A stretch of DNA of 64,000 nucleotides, from the NCBI GenBank assembly GCA_903813345.2, contig CAIIXF020000010.1:20533181-20597180 (forward strand), in the 5' to 3' direction. This document shows positions 24,601-36,600 of this stretch, in pieces. A program made the position numbers and the translations under genes. Source of the stretch: Owenia fusiformis. Lineage: Eukaryota; Annelida; Polychaeta; Sabellida; Oweniidae. The first letter of the stretch is position 1. Every line of letters begins with the position of its first letter. The notes beneath the pieces are model-generated. The model did no database searches, was not told the origin of the DNA, and saw only the letters and a list, made by a program, of their open reading frames with translations.

Positions 24601-27600
24601 GACTACCGATCAACTACAAATTAGACTGCCAGATAAGACTGCCCGATCAACAAAATCTTGATTAAATAAAATATGCGAACTATTTCACCTCTGTAAGTAC
24701 AACCTAAGTGCTGCAAATGATACTGCATTTATAGATCTTAATAATCTCAATAGGAAATTACTTTCCAAGTGTAATAATTACCTAATGTACAAAAATACAG
24801 CACTTCATTAAAAATCAAAAATTTTACATTTAAAATTCCGTTACACTCCCCCCTACCAAGATATTGGTACGCCCTCGTACCAAACTAAGACATAAATGTA
24901 CTTTCTAACTAACTACAAACTTACAAAATATCTAACTTGCCAAAAATGTATAACATGTCAAATATGTTTAACCTATCAAATATGTTCAACCCCGGGGTTA
25001 ACTAACTATCAAGTTTAACTATCAACTATCAACTAGTTTCTAACTACTTGCATATCTAACTATCCAAAGTTATCTAGATATCTAACAAGTTAACACCTAA
25101 CTATGTTTCACTTCACATATTTAAAATTATACTTATGTGAATTTACTCTCTCTTGTAGCGCTTCCTGGATGATTGAGACCTGGACTTCCATCTACTGTCA
25201 CGAGATCTGGATCTCCAATCACGATCCCTGTTAAGCCTTCTGTGACGTGGAAAACTGTCCAAAAGGTCTGCTTCACGAGTACGGTTTGACCTGTTAAGCT
25301 CATTTGTTGCTCTGTGTCTCAATCGGGAAGGTCTAGAAGCACAATAAACTGATCTATCTCTATCATCTCGGTATTCTGGTGCCCTGGTTTGGTTAAGTTG
25401 GTAACGGTATTTATCTGGTCTCCAATCATGTCTGTACTCAGCTGACTTTGATCTATCATGACCAGATCTGTAATGTCTATAAGAACAGTCTTCCTCAGGA
25501 TGAATTCCACTTCCATGCCCGAATCTTGAATACGGCCTTGACTGGTAGCTATCTCTGCTAGTTCCAGGCTGGTTGTTTACATCATAATGTTCAGAAACCT
25601 CAGCCACAAAATCATCCAAGTGTCTGGGACGTTTGCGCTCCCTCCTGGATGGTTTTTCATCCACTTCCTTCTTGGGCGATGTCTTGACAGTTTCCTTGGA
25701 GTCTGGAGTTACATCTGGGAGAATAGGTTGAGAGTCTCTTTCAGGCTCTACTGTAGGCTCTTCTTCCTGATCCTTCCATTTCACAGTTTTAGACTTAGGC
25801 TTAGAAGAACATGGAACCTTGTCAGTAATTAACTCCTGCACGGGGTCATCTGTAAGAGATTCCATAACTATCTCTGGCTGTGACTTTGGTATACGCCAAT
25901 CATCTGGCAACTCAGCTTCATATGGCTTGAGCATATTAAAGTGAATAACTCTTGGTTTCTTGCCTTTGATCTGTATTCGATAGGTGACATCGGAGATCTT
26001 CTTGATGATTTGGAAAGGACCCTTCCATTTACTCTCCAATTTTGGCGACACTCCTTTCCTTTTGGTATTGTCCAAATACCAGACAGCATCTCCTTCACTG
26101 TAGGAATGTCCAGCCAACTTCCGATCATACGCCACCTTCTGTCTTTCTGCACTGAGTTTAAGTTTCGCTCGTGCACGATCATGGGCTTCACTAAGTTTCT
26201 CTCTTAAATCAGTGACGTAGTCACTTTCCTCAGTATCCATTGGTGGGACTTCAATTAATGTCTCCAGAGGAAGTTTCAGCTCTCTACCAAGCATCAACAT
26301 GGCTGGTGTCTCGCCTGTGGATTCATTTACGGCCGTTCTGTAGGCCATTAGTGCAAATGGAATTTGCAAATCCCAGTCTGTCTGGTGGGGTTCTGGCTGA
26401 AGGAGCTTAGCCAAAGAATCTAACAAAGTCCGGTTGTAGCGCTCTATCATTCCATCCGACTGGGGATGGAATGGTGTTGTCCTTGTCTTTTCTATACCCA
26501 GCAAGTTGCACATCTCTTGAAAGACTTTCGCTTCAAAGTTACGTCCCTGATCGGAATGTAGGGTTGCAGGCATTCCTAGTCGACATACAACTTCAGCCAC
26601 TATCTTGTCAGCAACAGTACGGGCCTCTTGATTGGGTAAAGCGAAAGCCTCCATCCATTTGGAGAAATAGTCCCCACATACAAGTATAACTTTGTTTCCC
26701 CGAGGAGTTTCCGGGAAAGGCCCAAGGATATCTATGGCTATCCTTTCCATGGGATTACCAACTCCATGTGTCTTCATAGGGGCACGGTATGGTTTCATGG
26801 GCTTCTTCCTTGCACCACAAATCTTGCAAGTTCGCACAACAGCTCGTACATCATTACGTTGTTCATGCCAATAAAAGCGCTGTCGGCTCCTCATAAATGT
26901 CTTCTTAATGCCAAAGTGTCCAGCAACTTTGTTACTGTGGCTCATCTCTAACACTATTGGCCTAAGAACTGCTGGTGCCAATATCTGAAGTGATGCAGTA
27001 TTTCCTTCATCATCTTCCCAACTTCTGCATAAAACTCCCTTATTCAGCACAATGCGATCCCACTGATTCCAATAGTGCTTGATAGCTGCACTGTTATAGC
27101 TTATTTCATCCCAAGATGGTCTCGCTTCAGACTTAAGTTTTGCTTTCAGTATTGGCCCAATATCGGCATCTTCGGCTTGAGCCTCTGCTATCTTCTCTAA
27201 AGTCCACTCTGGATGGATAGCCACTGTTGTTATATCCTCTACACAATACATGGTAGTCTCCTCTGGTATTTCACAGTGGTCACACTGTCGACAGGGAATC
27301 CTGGACATCACATCCGCATTCTGGTGTTTGTTGCCAGGTCGAAACTCGAGTTCAAAATTGTACTCTTGAATCACCTGCAACCATCTAGCCAGTTGTCCCT
27401 CAGGATCCTTAAAGTTGATCAACCATCTCAGCGAACTATGATCCGTTCGGAGTTTAAAGTGAACTCCATATAGGTATTGTCGAAAGTAACGCACATAGTT
27501 CACTGCAGCCAGCAACTCCCTCCTTGTAACACAATAGTTCTTTTCTTGTTTATTGAGTCGCTTACTGGCATAATATATCACTCTTTCTTCACCATCTTGA

Positions 27601-30600
27601 AGTTGAGATAGTACAGCACCAATAGACTCGTTACTGGCATCTGTATCAAGAATATATGGGCAGTCATCTCTGGGATACGCCAGTATAGGAGCTGTGATAA
27701 GCTTCTGTTTTAGCATGTCAAATGCTACTTGGCAATCTTCATCCCAATAAAATCTCTGGTTTTTCTTCGTCAAAGCATGTAAGGGACCAGCAATTTTTGC
27801 AAAGTCTTGCACATGGCGCCTGTAGTATGATGCACCACCCAAAAATTGCCTAACTTCCTTGACGTTCTTTGGTGTTGGGTACTCAGCCATCTGCTGAACT
27901 TTCTTTGGATTTGGAGCGATCCCATTTTCCGACACCACATGTCCCAAATAATCAACTTCTCTCTGAAACAAGGAACACTTCTTCGGTTTGAGACGAAGAC
28001 CTGCAGCTCTGAATCTGTCGAATACTTCTTGTAATCGATCCATACAGCCATCAAACGTTGGCGAAAACGTTATGACGTCATCCAAGTAGACGAGCGATGA
28101 CTGCGAGCTGAGTCCATGTAACACTTGTTCCATTAATCTTGAAAATGTAGAAGGGGCATTCGCCAACCCAAAAGGCATGACAACCCATTGGTATAAGCCA
28201 CCTCTTACGACAAATGCAGACTTCTCTTTTGCATTCTCATCTAATTCACATTGCCAGTATCCGCTTGCCATATCCAAGCAAGAGAAGTAAGTTGATCCAT
28301 TCATCATGTTGAGGGTCTCCTCTATTCGTGGTATAGGGAATGCATCTTTCTTGGTGACAGAGTTGAGGCGCCTGTAATCTACACAAAACCTCCATGAATT
28401 ATCTTTCTTTTTCACCAAGACAATTGGAGATGCCCATGGACTTTTTGATTTCTCAATTATCCCTCTCTCCAACATATCCTCAATCTGTTTATTCACCTCC
28501 TCTTGTTTAACTTTCGGCAAGGGTCGATACATCTGTTTAATAGGGGCAGAATCACCAGTATCGATGTGGTGTTTAACTAGGTGAGTGCGTCCTAAATCAG
28601 CATCTCCCGTGGCGAATATGTCAGCATTTCGACACAGCATAACTTTAACTTTTTCCTTTTGATTATCCGTCAGATGTTCACAACTTCTGTCAAATAATTC
28701 CTGTAAATGTGCTGGTAGTGTTTGTATGTTTATGTCTGTACCAGCAGATGCTCCCTGTAAGATGCATACATCATCTTGAGGCAACTCAGATGCATCTGTT
28801 AAATGATACACTCCAGTTTCAATGGTACTGTACTCTCCAATGGTTATTCCAGCCGGTAGATGTTCTTCAAATTCAGTATGATTCCACACTTCCACAAACA
28901 ATTGTTGCTGGCCTAATTCTACCAATGTGGACACAACTTCTACATTTGCTGCGTCAAAATCAGTAAGAGGCTCTATAATTCCCAACTCACACGAATTGAT
29001 GCTCTTCTGCATCTCCACTTCTATTAAGCGCATTGTGTAAGGTTCAATGGTAACATCCTCTTTCACTCTGCAATCCGTGACTGATTGACTTCCGCTAGCC
29101 TCTCCTATATTTGGTAACTCAGTATCATCTTGATTAACTGTGAGTCCTGTTGAACATTGAGCCTGCAACTCTGAAGCAGAACTGCAAGTCTGGAAGCTCT
29201 CTTCGTCACATTCTGGTGAGTCCCTGTTCAACTCTAACTCTGGACTACTTGATTTGTTTGAAAACAAATCTTCACTTTGCAAACTTCGTTGATATTGGGA
29301 TAAATCAGGTTCTACATCTTGGGAATCTGGAGTGTCTTGAATACCCTGCACGTCACTCGACGATCCCTGGGACGTACTTCCCTGACTCACAGAGGGAGTC
29401 TCTGGTATCACTACACTCGTCGGTGTAACACAGATCAAACCCGGACAAAATGGTACATCAGGTGCAGGTTCCCATCCATCTTCTTCTTCGGATTTAACTG
29501 GATAATAACCAATTGGACTTGATCTTACTCCAACAGGTGTCGACTGTGACACAGGAGTTCCAAGTTTGAGTTCAGTTAAATCATCATCACTGCTGTCACT
29601 TTCATCTGTTGGACAAGGTGCTGGAGGCAACTCTGGTTCCTCAGGTTCCTCAAGCTGGATAATCTCGGTATCTGTATCTGCAGATGTCTTCTCTGAAGAA
29701 GTAGTGGAAGGCAGCATCTTATCTTCAATCACATTAGCTGCCATAGCCTCAGCAAGTTGACTTGCTGGAAAGGTCAATTCTTTAGCTCCATAATTTATCA
29801 CAGCACCAGTGATTGTCATGAAATCAGATCCTAAAATTCCATCATGATCAATATCTGCCACTACAATGGATGTTTGTGTTTCCTGACCATCTAATTCAAT
29901 TATTCCATCAATTATTCCACAGACTGCTATAGGACTGCCACTTGCTTGAATGAATACCCTATCTGCAGGATACAATCTGGGTTTCAGTCTATCTGGTATC
30001 TGCATATAACTTCGCTGGCCAATCATAGTTCGGACGGCTCCAGAATCCACTAAGAACTCTACTTTTGTTCCACACACAGTACCAGTGGCTATAATCTTGC
30101 GTATCGTAGTGTCGCTACTATCATTTTTGGATATCTCCAAGTCTCCATGTGTTAAAAATTTGACAGGATTTGTGGATTCTCCTTTAGAATCTTTGATGAT
30201 GCCTTTCTTGATGTCATTCTGTTTTTTATAACAATCAGACTGATAATGTCCTAACTTGTCGCAATAATAACATTTGACACCTCTGGACACAGGCCTTTTC
30301 TCTCCAGACTCATTGGATTTTTCTTTGTCCTTCAACTCTTGTATTATTGTCTTAAGATTAGCTGTAGATTCTTTGTGCATCTCTTGCACCACCTTCATAA
30401 GATTCTCCTGCATCAATTTATTTTGCATTACTGTAGAGTCCCTATGCATCTCCTGAAACGCCTTTACCAATTGCATCATTTCATTTTGAGCCTGTTTCTC
30501 TTCTACAGCATTTACTCTTTCATCTCTATGTCTTGGTTTTAAACCTTTGCGCATCCTTTCAGACTCAAGATAAGACTCCTCTCGTATGGCAATTTCAATG

Positions 30601-33600
30601 GCCTTGTCTAAAGTGCTGCAATCTCCGCTATGATTATGAATGGATCGCCTAATCTCATCATCAGGGATAGCCTGCGCAAAACGTTCCCTAGCCAAACGAT
30701 CTTGAGCAGCCCGAGGTAACTCAGGATATGCTAATGATGTCAGCCGTCTGACATCTTGACCAAGAGTCTGTAGTGTTTCCTTGGGTTTACGTGTTCGGCC
30801 CACCCACTCTGCTTGGTACACATCTGCTTTACCTCCTGGGCCAAACCTTTTATCTAAGGCAGACACCAATTCATCATACGTATAGCCAGGGTCCATCTCA
30901 TAGATGAGTTGTTGCGCTTGACCCCTAAGGCTAGTTGCAAGAAACTGTTTCTTCTCTTCATCGCTCCATGAATTTGCACTTACACACATGGCAAAATAGG
31001 CTTTGTAGTCAATCCATGGTGTAGTTCCATTGTATGTGTCAGGTTTTATCTTTGTCTTGCTCTGAGAGGCAGCTCTCTTAGGTATTGTCTCTTCCAATAC
31101 CTTCCCAACTAATTTAGTCGTCTCTTCATGCATCTTTGCAAACTGAGCTATCACTGAAGGCATTGTATCATTCATTGGTACGGCCGTTTCCTCTTCTTGA
31201 GGAGTAAAATGTGTCATATTTGCATTAGTCTGCAGAGCTTCTTCATATCTGGTTTCAGCCTCATTCGGTAATTCATCATATGTAGATCGGTATCTATCCT
31301 TGGAAGGCTGACTTTGAGTCTGTTGAGGCACAAACATTCTTTTACTCGGTGTTCCCACAAACATTGTCTCTCCGAATCCATAGTCATCTTCTGACTTTAC
31401 AGCTGCAACTCTCCTTTTTGTCGGAGGACTCTTAAATGCAGGTCTCTTTGGCAATCCTGTAAAATCTTCATCAGAAGCAATTCTCTTCTGGCGTATGAGT
31501 GGCCACTTTGGGGGAGTTACTATTCTGGGTTGATCAGCAGTTAATTCTGGATTAACTAATGAGGGCCCCCCTACCACTCCTTGCTGCGGATTAAATGTAG
31601 AAAGAACTTCTCGAGACTGTAATCTCTGAGAAGTCGCACTGGACTTAGCCTGTAACATTGTTCTGGTGTCTACACTTGTTCCTAATTTCACTACAGGACT
31701 TGAAGGTCTGACGTCACCCTGTAAAACTGGTTCAGGACGAGAAGTTGAACTTTGTAATGCCATATGTAAGGTCTGGCATAAGTTATTCATCTCTTCCTTA
31801 AATTCCGCCTTCAAAGTTTGTGACAAAGTTCCAATATGATCTTTGATCTGTGTGACTTCTCCACCAATGTTAGACATATGTCCTTCCATATTAGCCACCT
31901 GTCCTTCTATATGAGACATGTGTCCCTCCATGTTAGACACCTGTCCTTCCATCATGTTTATGGTAGTCACATTCTGGTTAATGGCATCTTCCATAACATG
32001 TATATGCGTTTTCATTTCTCTATCAACTGGTCTTTCCTGCGTGCCCAGTTTAAGTTCTGCAGGTGTAGTTATCATTGTTGAGGTGCGAGGCATATATCTA
32101 TCTCCTTTGGGTCTGGCTCCCCATGCTTGACTCTGTGGACTATAAGCACCATCATGTACTGTGCCTGACCAATAGCCAGTAGTCTGTCCACCCCAGGCTT
32201 TCTTAAACTCTGTTTCTATCCCAGTCTTATCACTAGGGTAGATTGCTTCTGCACCACCAACTGTACGACGTCTCTCATCTGGATCTGCCTCACTTGGCAA
32301 CCTCCATTTCTCCATCGCTGGGAGTTCTGTAGCCATGTGTTCCATAGCCTTTCTTCCTGTATATTGAAGAGTGTCATCCTTGGCTATGGGATTATCTATC
32401 TCACCGTCTGTAGCTAACTTTACAAAGACAGTCTTCTCTACATCTTTAGACTTGTCTGTATTTGTATCAGAGAGATCACCACTCTCTATTGACTTTGGAG
32501 CCTCTGTATCCATCTTTAATGGGCTATAATGTGCCTCTGGTTCAAATCTTCAGACACAATCAATCCCACCGCTGCCACCAATGTAACAGTTTGGCCTATT
32601 TTTGTGGATATACGTGGTAGCGTGACTTATAATAGGCCCACTGTTTAGTAAACGGTGTTTACTTGGTGAGTTACACGGCACACGTTAAATGTGCGATTGT
32701 CCCTAAAGAATTAAACAGACATATACAATTAAATATAAATATAAAACAGTATATTGTGGCGTTTATAAGCCCAAATAAAGATGTACATTAAATGTCAAGT
32801 ATGAAGGTTAAAATGCTACGATATTATTATCTCTCTCAAAACTCACAACTCAAAAGTCCATATAAGCTAATATTTATCACTAATAAAGCAATATCTAGAG
32901 TCCGTATAAGCTAATAATAATCACTAAGAACACAATATCCAGAGTCCATATGAACTAAAGTAGATGATCACTATATACCACTGTTGTATCTCCAATATTA
33001 AAAGTTCATATATGTTGTAATACTTGTACGTCTTGTATTGTACTTGTAACTTGAACCTGAAATAGTAATCTCCTGGATCCTCTTCTATGTAGTGTAGTAT
33101 GATTCAAGTTTGATGATGTGAAATCATCTAAGTCAACTATCACTTCAGTAAATGGCTATCTCCTGGATCCTCTTCTCTGAATTGTAGTGTAATTCAACTT
33201 TGAGGATGTAAAATCATCTAAGTCAAACTATTGCTCCGTAAGCGTAAATCTCTTGGATCCTCTTCACTGTATTGTAGTATAATTCAGCTTTGATAATGTT
33301 AAATCATCAAGTCAACTATCGGCTCGGTAAATGGCTATCTCCTGGATCCTCCTCAAATGTGTTGTAGTATAATTCAACTTTGATTATGTAAAATAATCCA
33401 AGTCAAACTATCAAGTCTGGAAACGACTATCTCCTGGATCCTCCTCAATGTGTTGTAGTATAATTCAACTTTGATTATGTGAAATAATCCAAGTCAAACT
33501 ATCAGGTCTGTAATCGACTATCTCCTGGATCCTTCTCTCTGTGTTGTAGTATAATTCAACTTTGATTATGTGAAATAATCCAAGTCAAACTATCAGCTCT

Positions 33601-36600
33601 GTGAACGGCTATCACCTGGATCCTCCTCAATGTAGATGTATATTCTAACTTTAATGACACAAGATCATCAAAGTCAAAATATCTCGTTGAATAATCTGCT
33701 AAGTCCTGGAACGTCCTCTCTGTAGATGTATATTCTAACTTCAATGACCAAAAATCATCAAAGTCAAAATATCTCGTTGAATAATCTGCTAAGTCCTGGA
33801 ACGTCCTCTCTGTAGATGTATATTCTAACTTCAATGACCAAAAATCATCAAAGTCAAAATATCTCGTTGAATAATCTGCTAAGTCCTGGAACGTCTTCCT
33901 ATGTAGATGTATATTCTAACTTCAATGACCAAAAATCATCAAAGTCAAAATATCTCGATGAATAAACTGCTAAGTCCCAGAACCTCTTCTCTATAGATGT
34001 ATAAGTCAAAATTATCACAATCTTCAAACTACCAAGTCCAAGGACGTCTAATACACGGCATCAACTGCTTAGTCAATGTAGCCTACTTCCTTCACAATTA
34101 AATAACAAGGCTACCTACAAATATAGCATGCACACAACGACATATGCAAAAATATAACATGTGAAAATATTTGACCTCTAAAATGACTAAGTTAATTTAA
34201 TGTTAAGTGATACTGATATTGAAATATTCTAAGTTCAATATTTCTCTTTCCAAAAACAATAAAGTCCACAATAATATTTCACCAAATATTGACTAAGTTA
34301 ATTTCATGCTAAGTTATACTGATGTTAAAATATTCTAAGTTAAATATTTCTATCTCCAGAAATAACAAAGTCCAAAATAATATTTCACCAAATACTGACT
34401 AAGTCCAATAATGTTGTAAATCGTCTAAGTTCCTTGATGATCAAAATAGCTTGTTTCTCAAACACAAGTTATGTCAGCATTTCCTCTCAGTCTATGAAGG
34501 CTGGACAATACGTCTAATGCTTTGCGCTGGGGATAGCTTCACCCTGTCGAAGTTTTGTCCAGTCTTGTAGATCTCCCTTACTTCCAGTGCGATAAATAAA
34601 CTAAGTTCCTCTCACTTAGCTACATCAAAGTTTCCCAAAAATCCAAGTTCCAAAATAAACTAAGTTTCGCACACTTAGTTTCCTCAATCTGCCCTTGTAT
34701 ACTGCAAACGTATAGCTTGGTTCATCAGATGTATTCTACTAAGGTACAGCTTCTATCTTCATGTGTATACTGCAAACGTATAGCTTCAAGACCACAAAAT
34801 CAACTAAGTTCTATAAAACTTAGAAGATTTTAGCTGTTTCCCGAAATTCCGCTCTGGAGGTCCTTCCTCGACAACATCTGGCATCGCACTGACGATCCTT
34901 CAACAGCGAGATACTTATATAGGCCCGATGACGTCATTAATTTTCGGACAAGATTTCAACTGTGAATTACAGCTTACTTACGCCATATTTCGCTTCAATA
35001 TTGATCATACAGCAAGATTATAATATTGACTCAAGAAATACAACAGTAATTAACCACTATCTAATCTAATTTCACTTCGATTCGATAGAATAAAAAGCAG
35101 GAAGTAAAATAATAAAGTTGTCAGGTGAGACTACCGATCAACTACAAATTAGACTGCCAGATAAGACTGCCCGATCAACAAAATCTTGATTAAATAAAAT
35201 ATGCGAACTATTTCACCTCTGTAAGTACAACCTAAGTGCTGCAAATGATACTGCATTTATAGATCTTAATAATCTCAATAGGAAATTACTTTCCAAGTGT
35301 AATAATTACCTAATGTACAAAAATACAGCACTTCATTAAAAATCAAAAATTTTACATTTAAAATTCCGTTACAGTATCATGAACTTCCATTGAACTTTAG
35401 TAGTCTCTTTAAATATCATGAACTACCAATGTATTTTAAGATGAGACCATTAATTGAGTAATGTCTCTTTAGTATTATGAACTTATAATGTATTTCAGGA
35501 TGTACTCGTATATAAGTAATATTACAAAGCTAATGTATTTTAGGATGAAACACCATTTATTCAGTAATGCATCTTTTAAGTCGACCAGTTACCTAGTAAT
35601 ATCTCTCTGAATCATAAACCACTGTATTATAGGATGGGAAACCATTTACTGAGTATTATCTCTTTAAGTTTCTTGAACTTCTACTGTATTGCAGGATGAG
35701 AGGCCATTTACTGAGGATGAGGAGGAGAAATTACAAAAAACTTTAGAGCTACAGGAAGCTGACCTTGAACTTGTCATTCACACTTGTGAATTTTTTCTGC
35801 ATCAAGTGAGTGAAATCTTTATTGAGTTTTCTACAGGGTGACCCAAAAAATCCAGCACTCCTTTTGGAATAACTTTTTCGGTTATGTACGTTTCTCCTTG
35901 ATATTTATTGTGTGGATTTTGTGCAAGTATTTTGATAATCAAGAAAAAGAACATTACAGTTTTTGGGGTCACCTTATCTGATGTAATTGATACTACTGTA
36001 TATATTGTTTAATGAATATTTGCTTGGAGAATTTTTGACATTTTGAGCCATATTATTTGAACACTTCACTTCTTGAATATTGCTGAAAACATATTTTTAT
36101 GAAATCAGTCTTTATTTTATTTTTATTTATTTATTTATTAATTTCTCAATTCACCCCCAATAGGGTTTAAGAGTACAAAAGACAAACTTAACTAATACAG
36201 TAACAAACATTACTAAAAATAATATTTATTAATATGAAATTACACTTCTGTAGAGTATCTGTTCTCTATTTGCTTGTCAAGCTTGGGAGAAGAAACATCA
36301 CGATGCTGCAAAATAAACAAATTAATGTTGGATTACTACAGGTCAACACAATATTTAAAAAACCTAAGATATGGACATTAATTCAATAATTCCATTATTG
36401 TGTGCTTATCATTTTACAAATGATGATAAATTCTTAAAGATTGCTATACAGTAAAACCTGTCTAGGTGGAGCATTTTTGGTACCTCTAAAAAGTGTTCCA
36501 CTTGGGAGGTGTTCCACTTACAGAGGATCATTTAACATTAAGGCATTTGGTCTTGGGACTCTGAAAACTGTTCTATTAACAGAGGTGTTCCCCTTCTAGG

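Larger units (their letters stand above)
22054..35373 (-). mobile_element. Ty3/gypsy-type LTR retrotransposon, complete, 13,320 bp
   Basis: Minus-strand element inserted in COMMD10 intron 2. From its 5' end: 5' LTR 35373-32582, primer binding site 32580-32562, Gag-Pol frame 32513-25143, polypurine tract 24857-24846, 3' LTR 24845-22054. The LTRs start TGTAAC and end GTTACA and are 2,792 bp each. GTAT flanks it at 22050-22053 and 35374-35377 (AGTAT if the terminal A is shared). There is no env-like frame. The order RT, RNase H, integrase and a GPF module after integrase place it in Metaviridae-type elements; the clade is not assigned. Equal LTR lengths, one noticed mismatch and an intact 2,456-codon frame imply very recent insertion. 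Confidence 0.97.
32582..35373 (-). repeat. 5' LTR of the retrotransposon (2,792 bp)
   Basis: Upstream LTR in element sense, carrying the promoter. If transcription starts about 30 bp after the TATA box (near 34885), U3 is only about 490 bp and the rest (R plus U5, about 2.3 kb) would be a long leader that includes the 90-bp array at about 33061-34013. Confidence 0.96.

Noticed and set aside
24846-25142. env-like gene between pol and the 3' LTR
   Set aside because: Only 297 bp, with no open frame of note.
32562-32580. tRNA-Leu gene
   Set aside because: Only the 3' acceptor end is matched, and CCA is present; this is the retrotransposon primer binding site.
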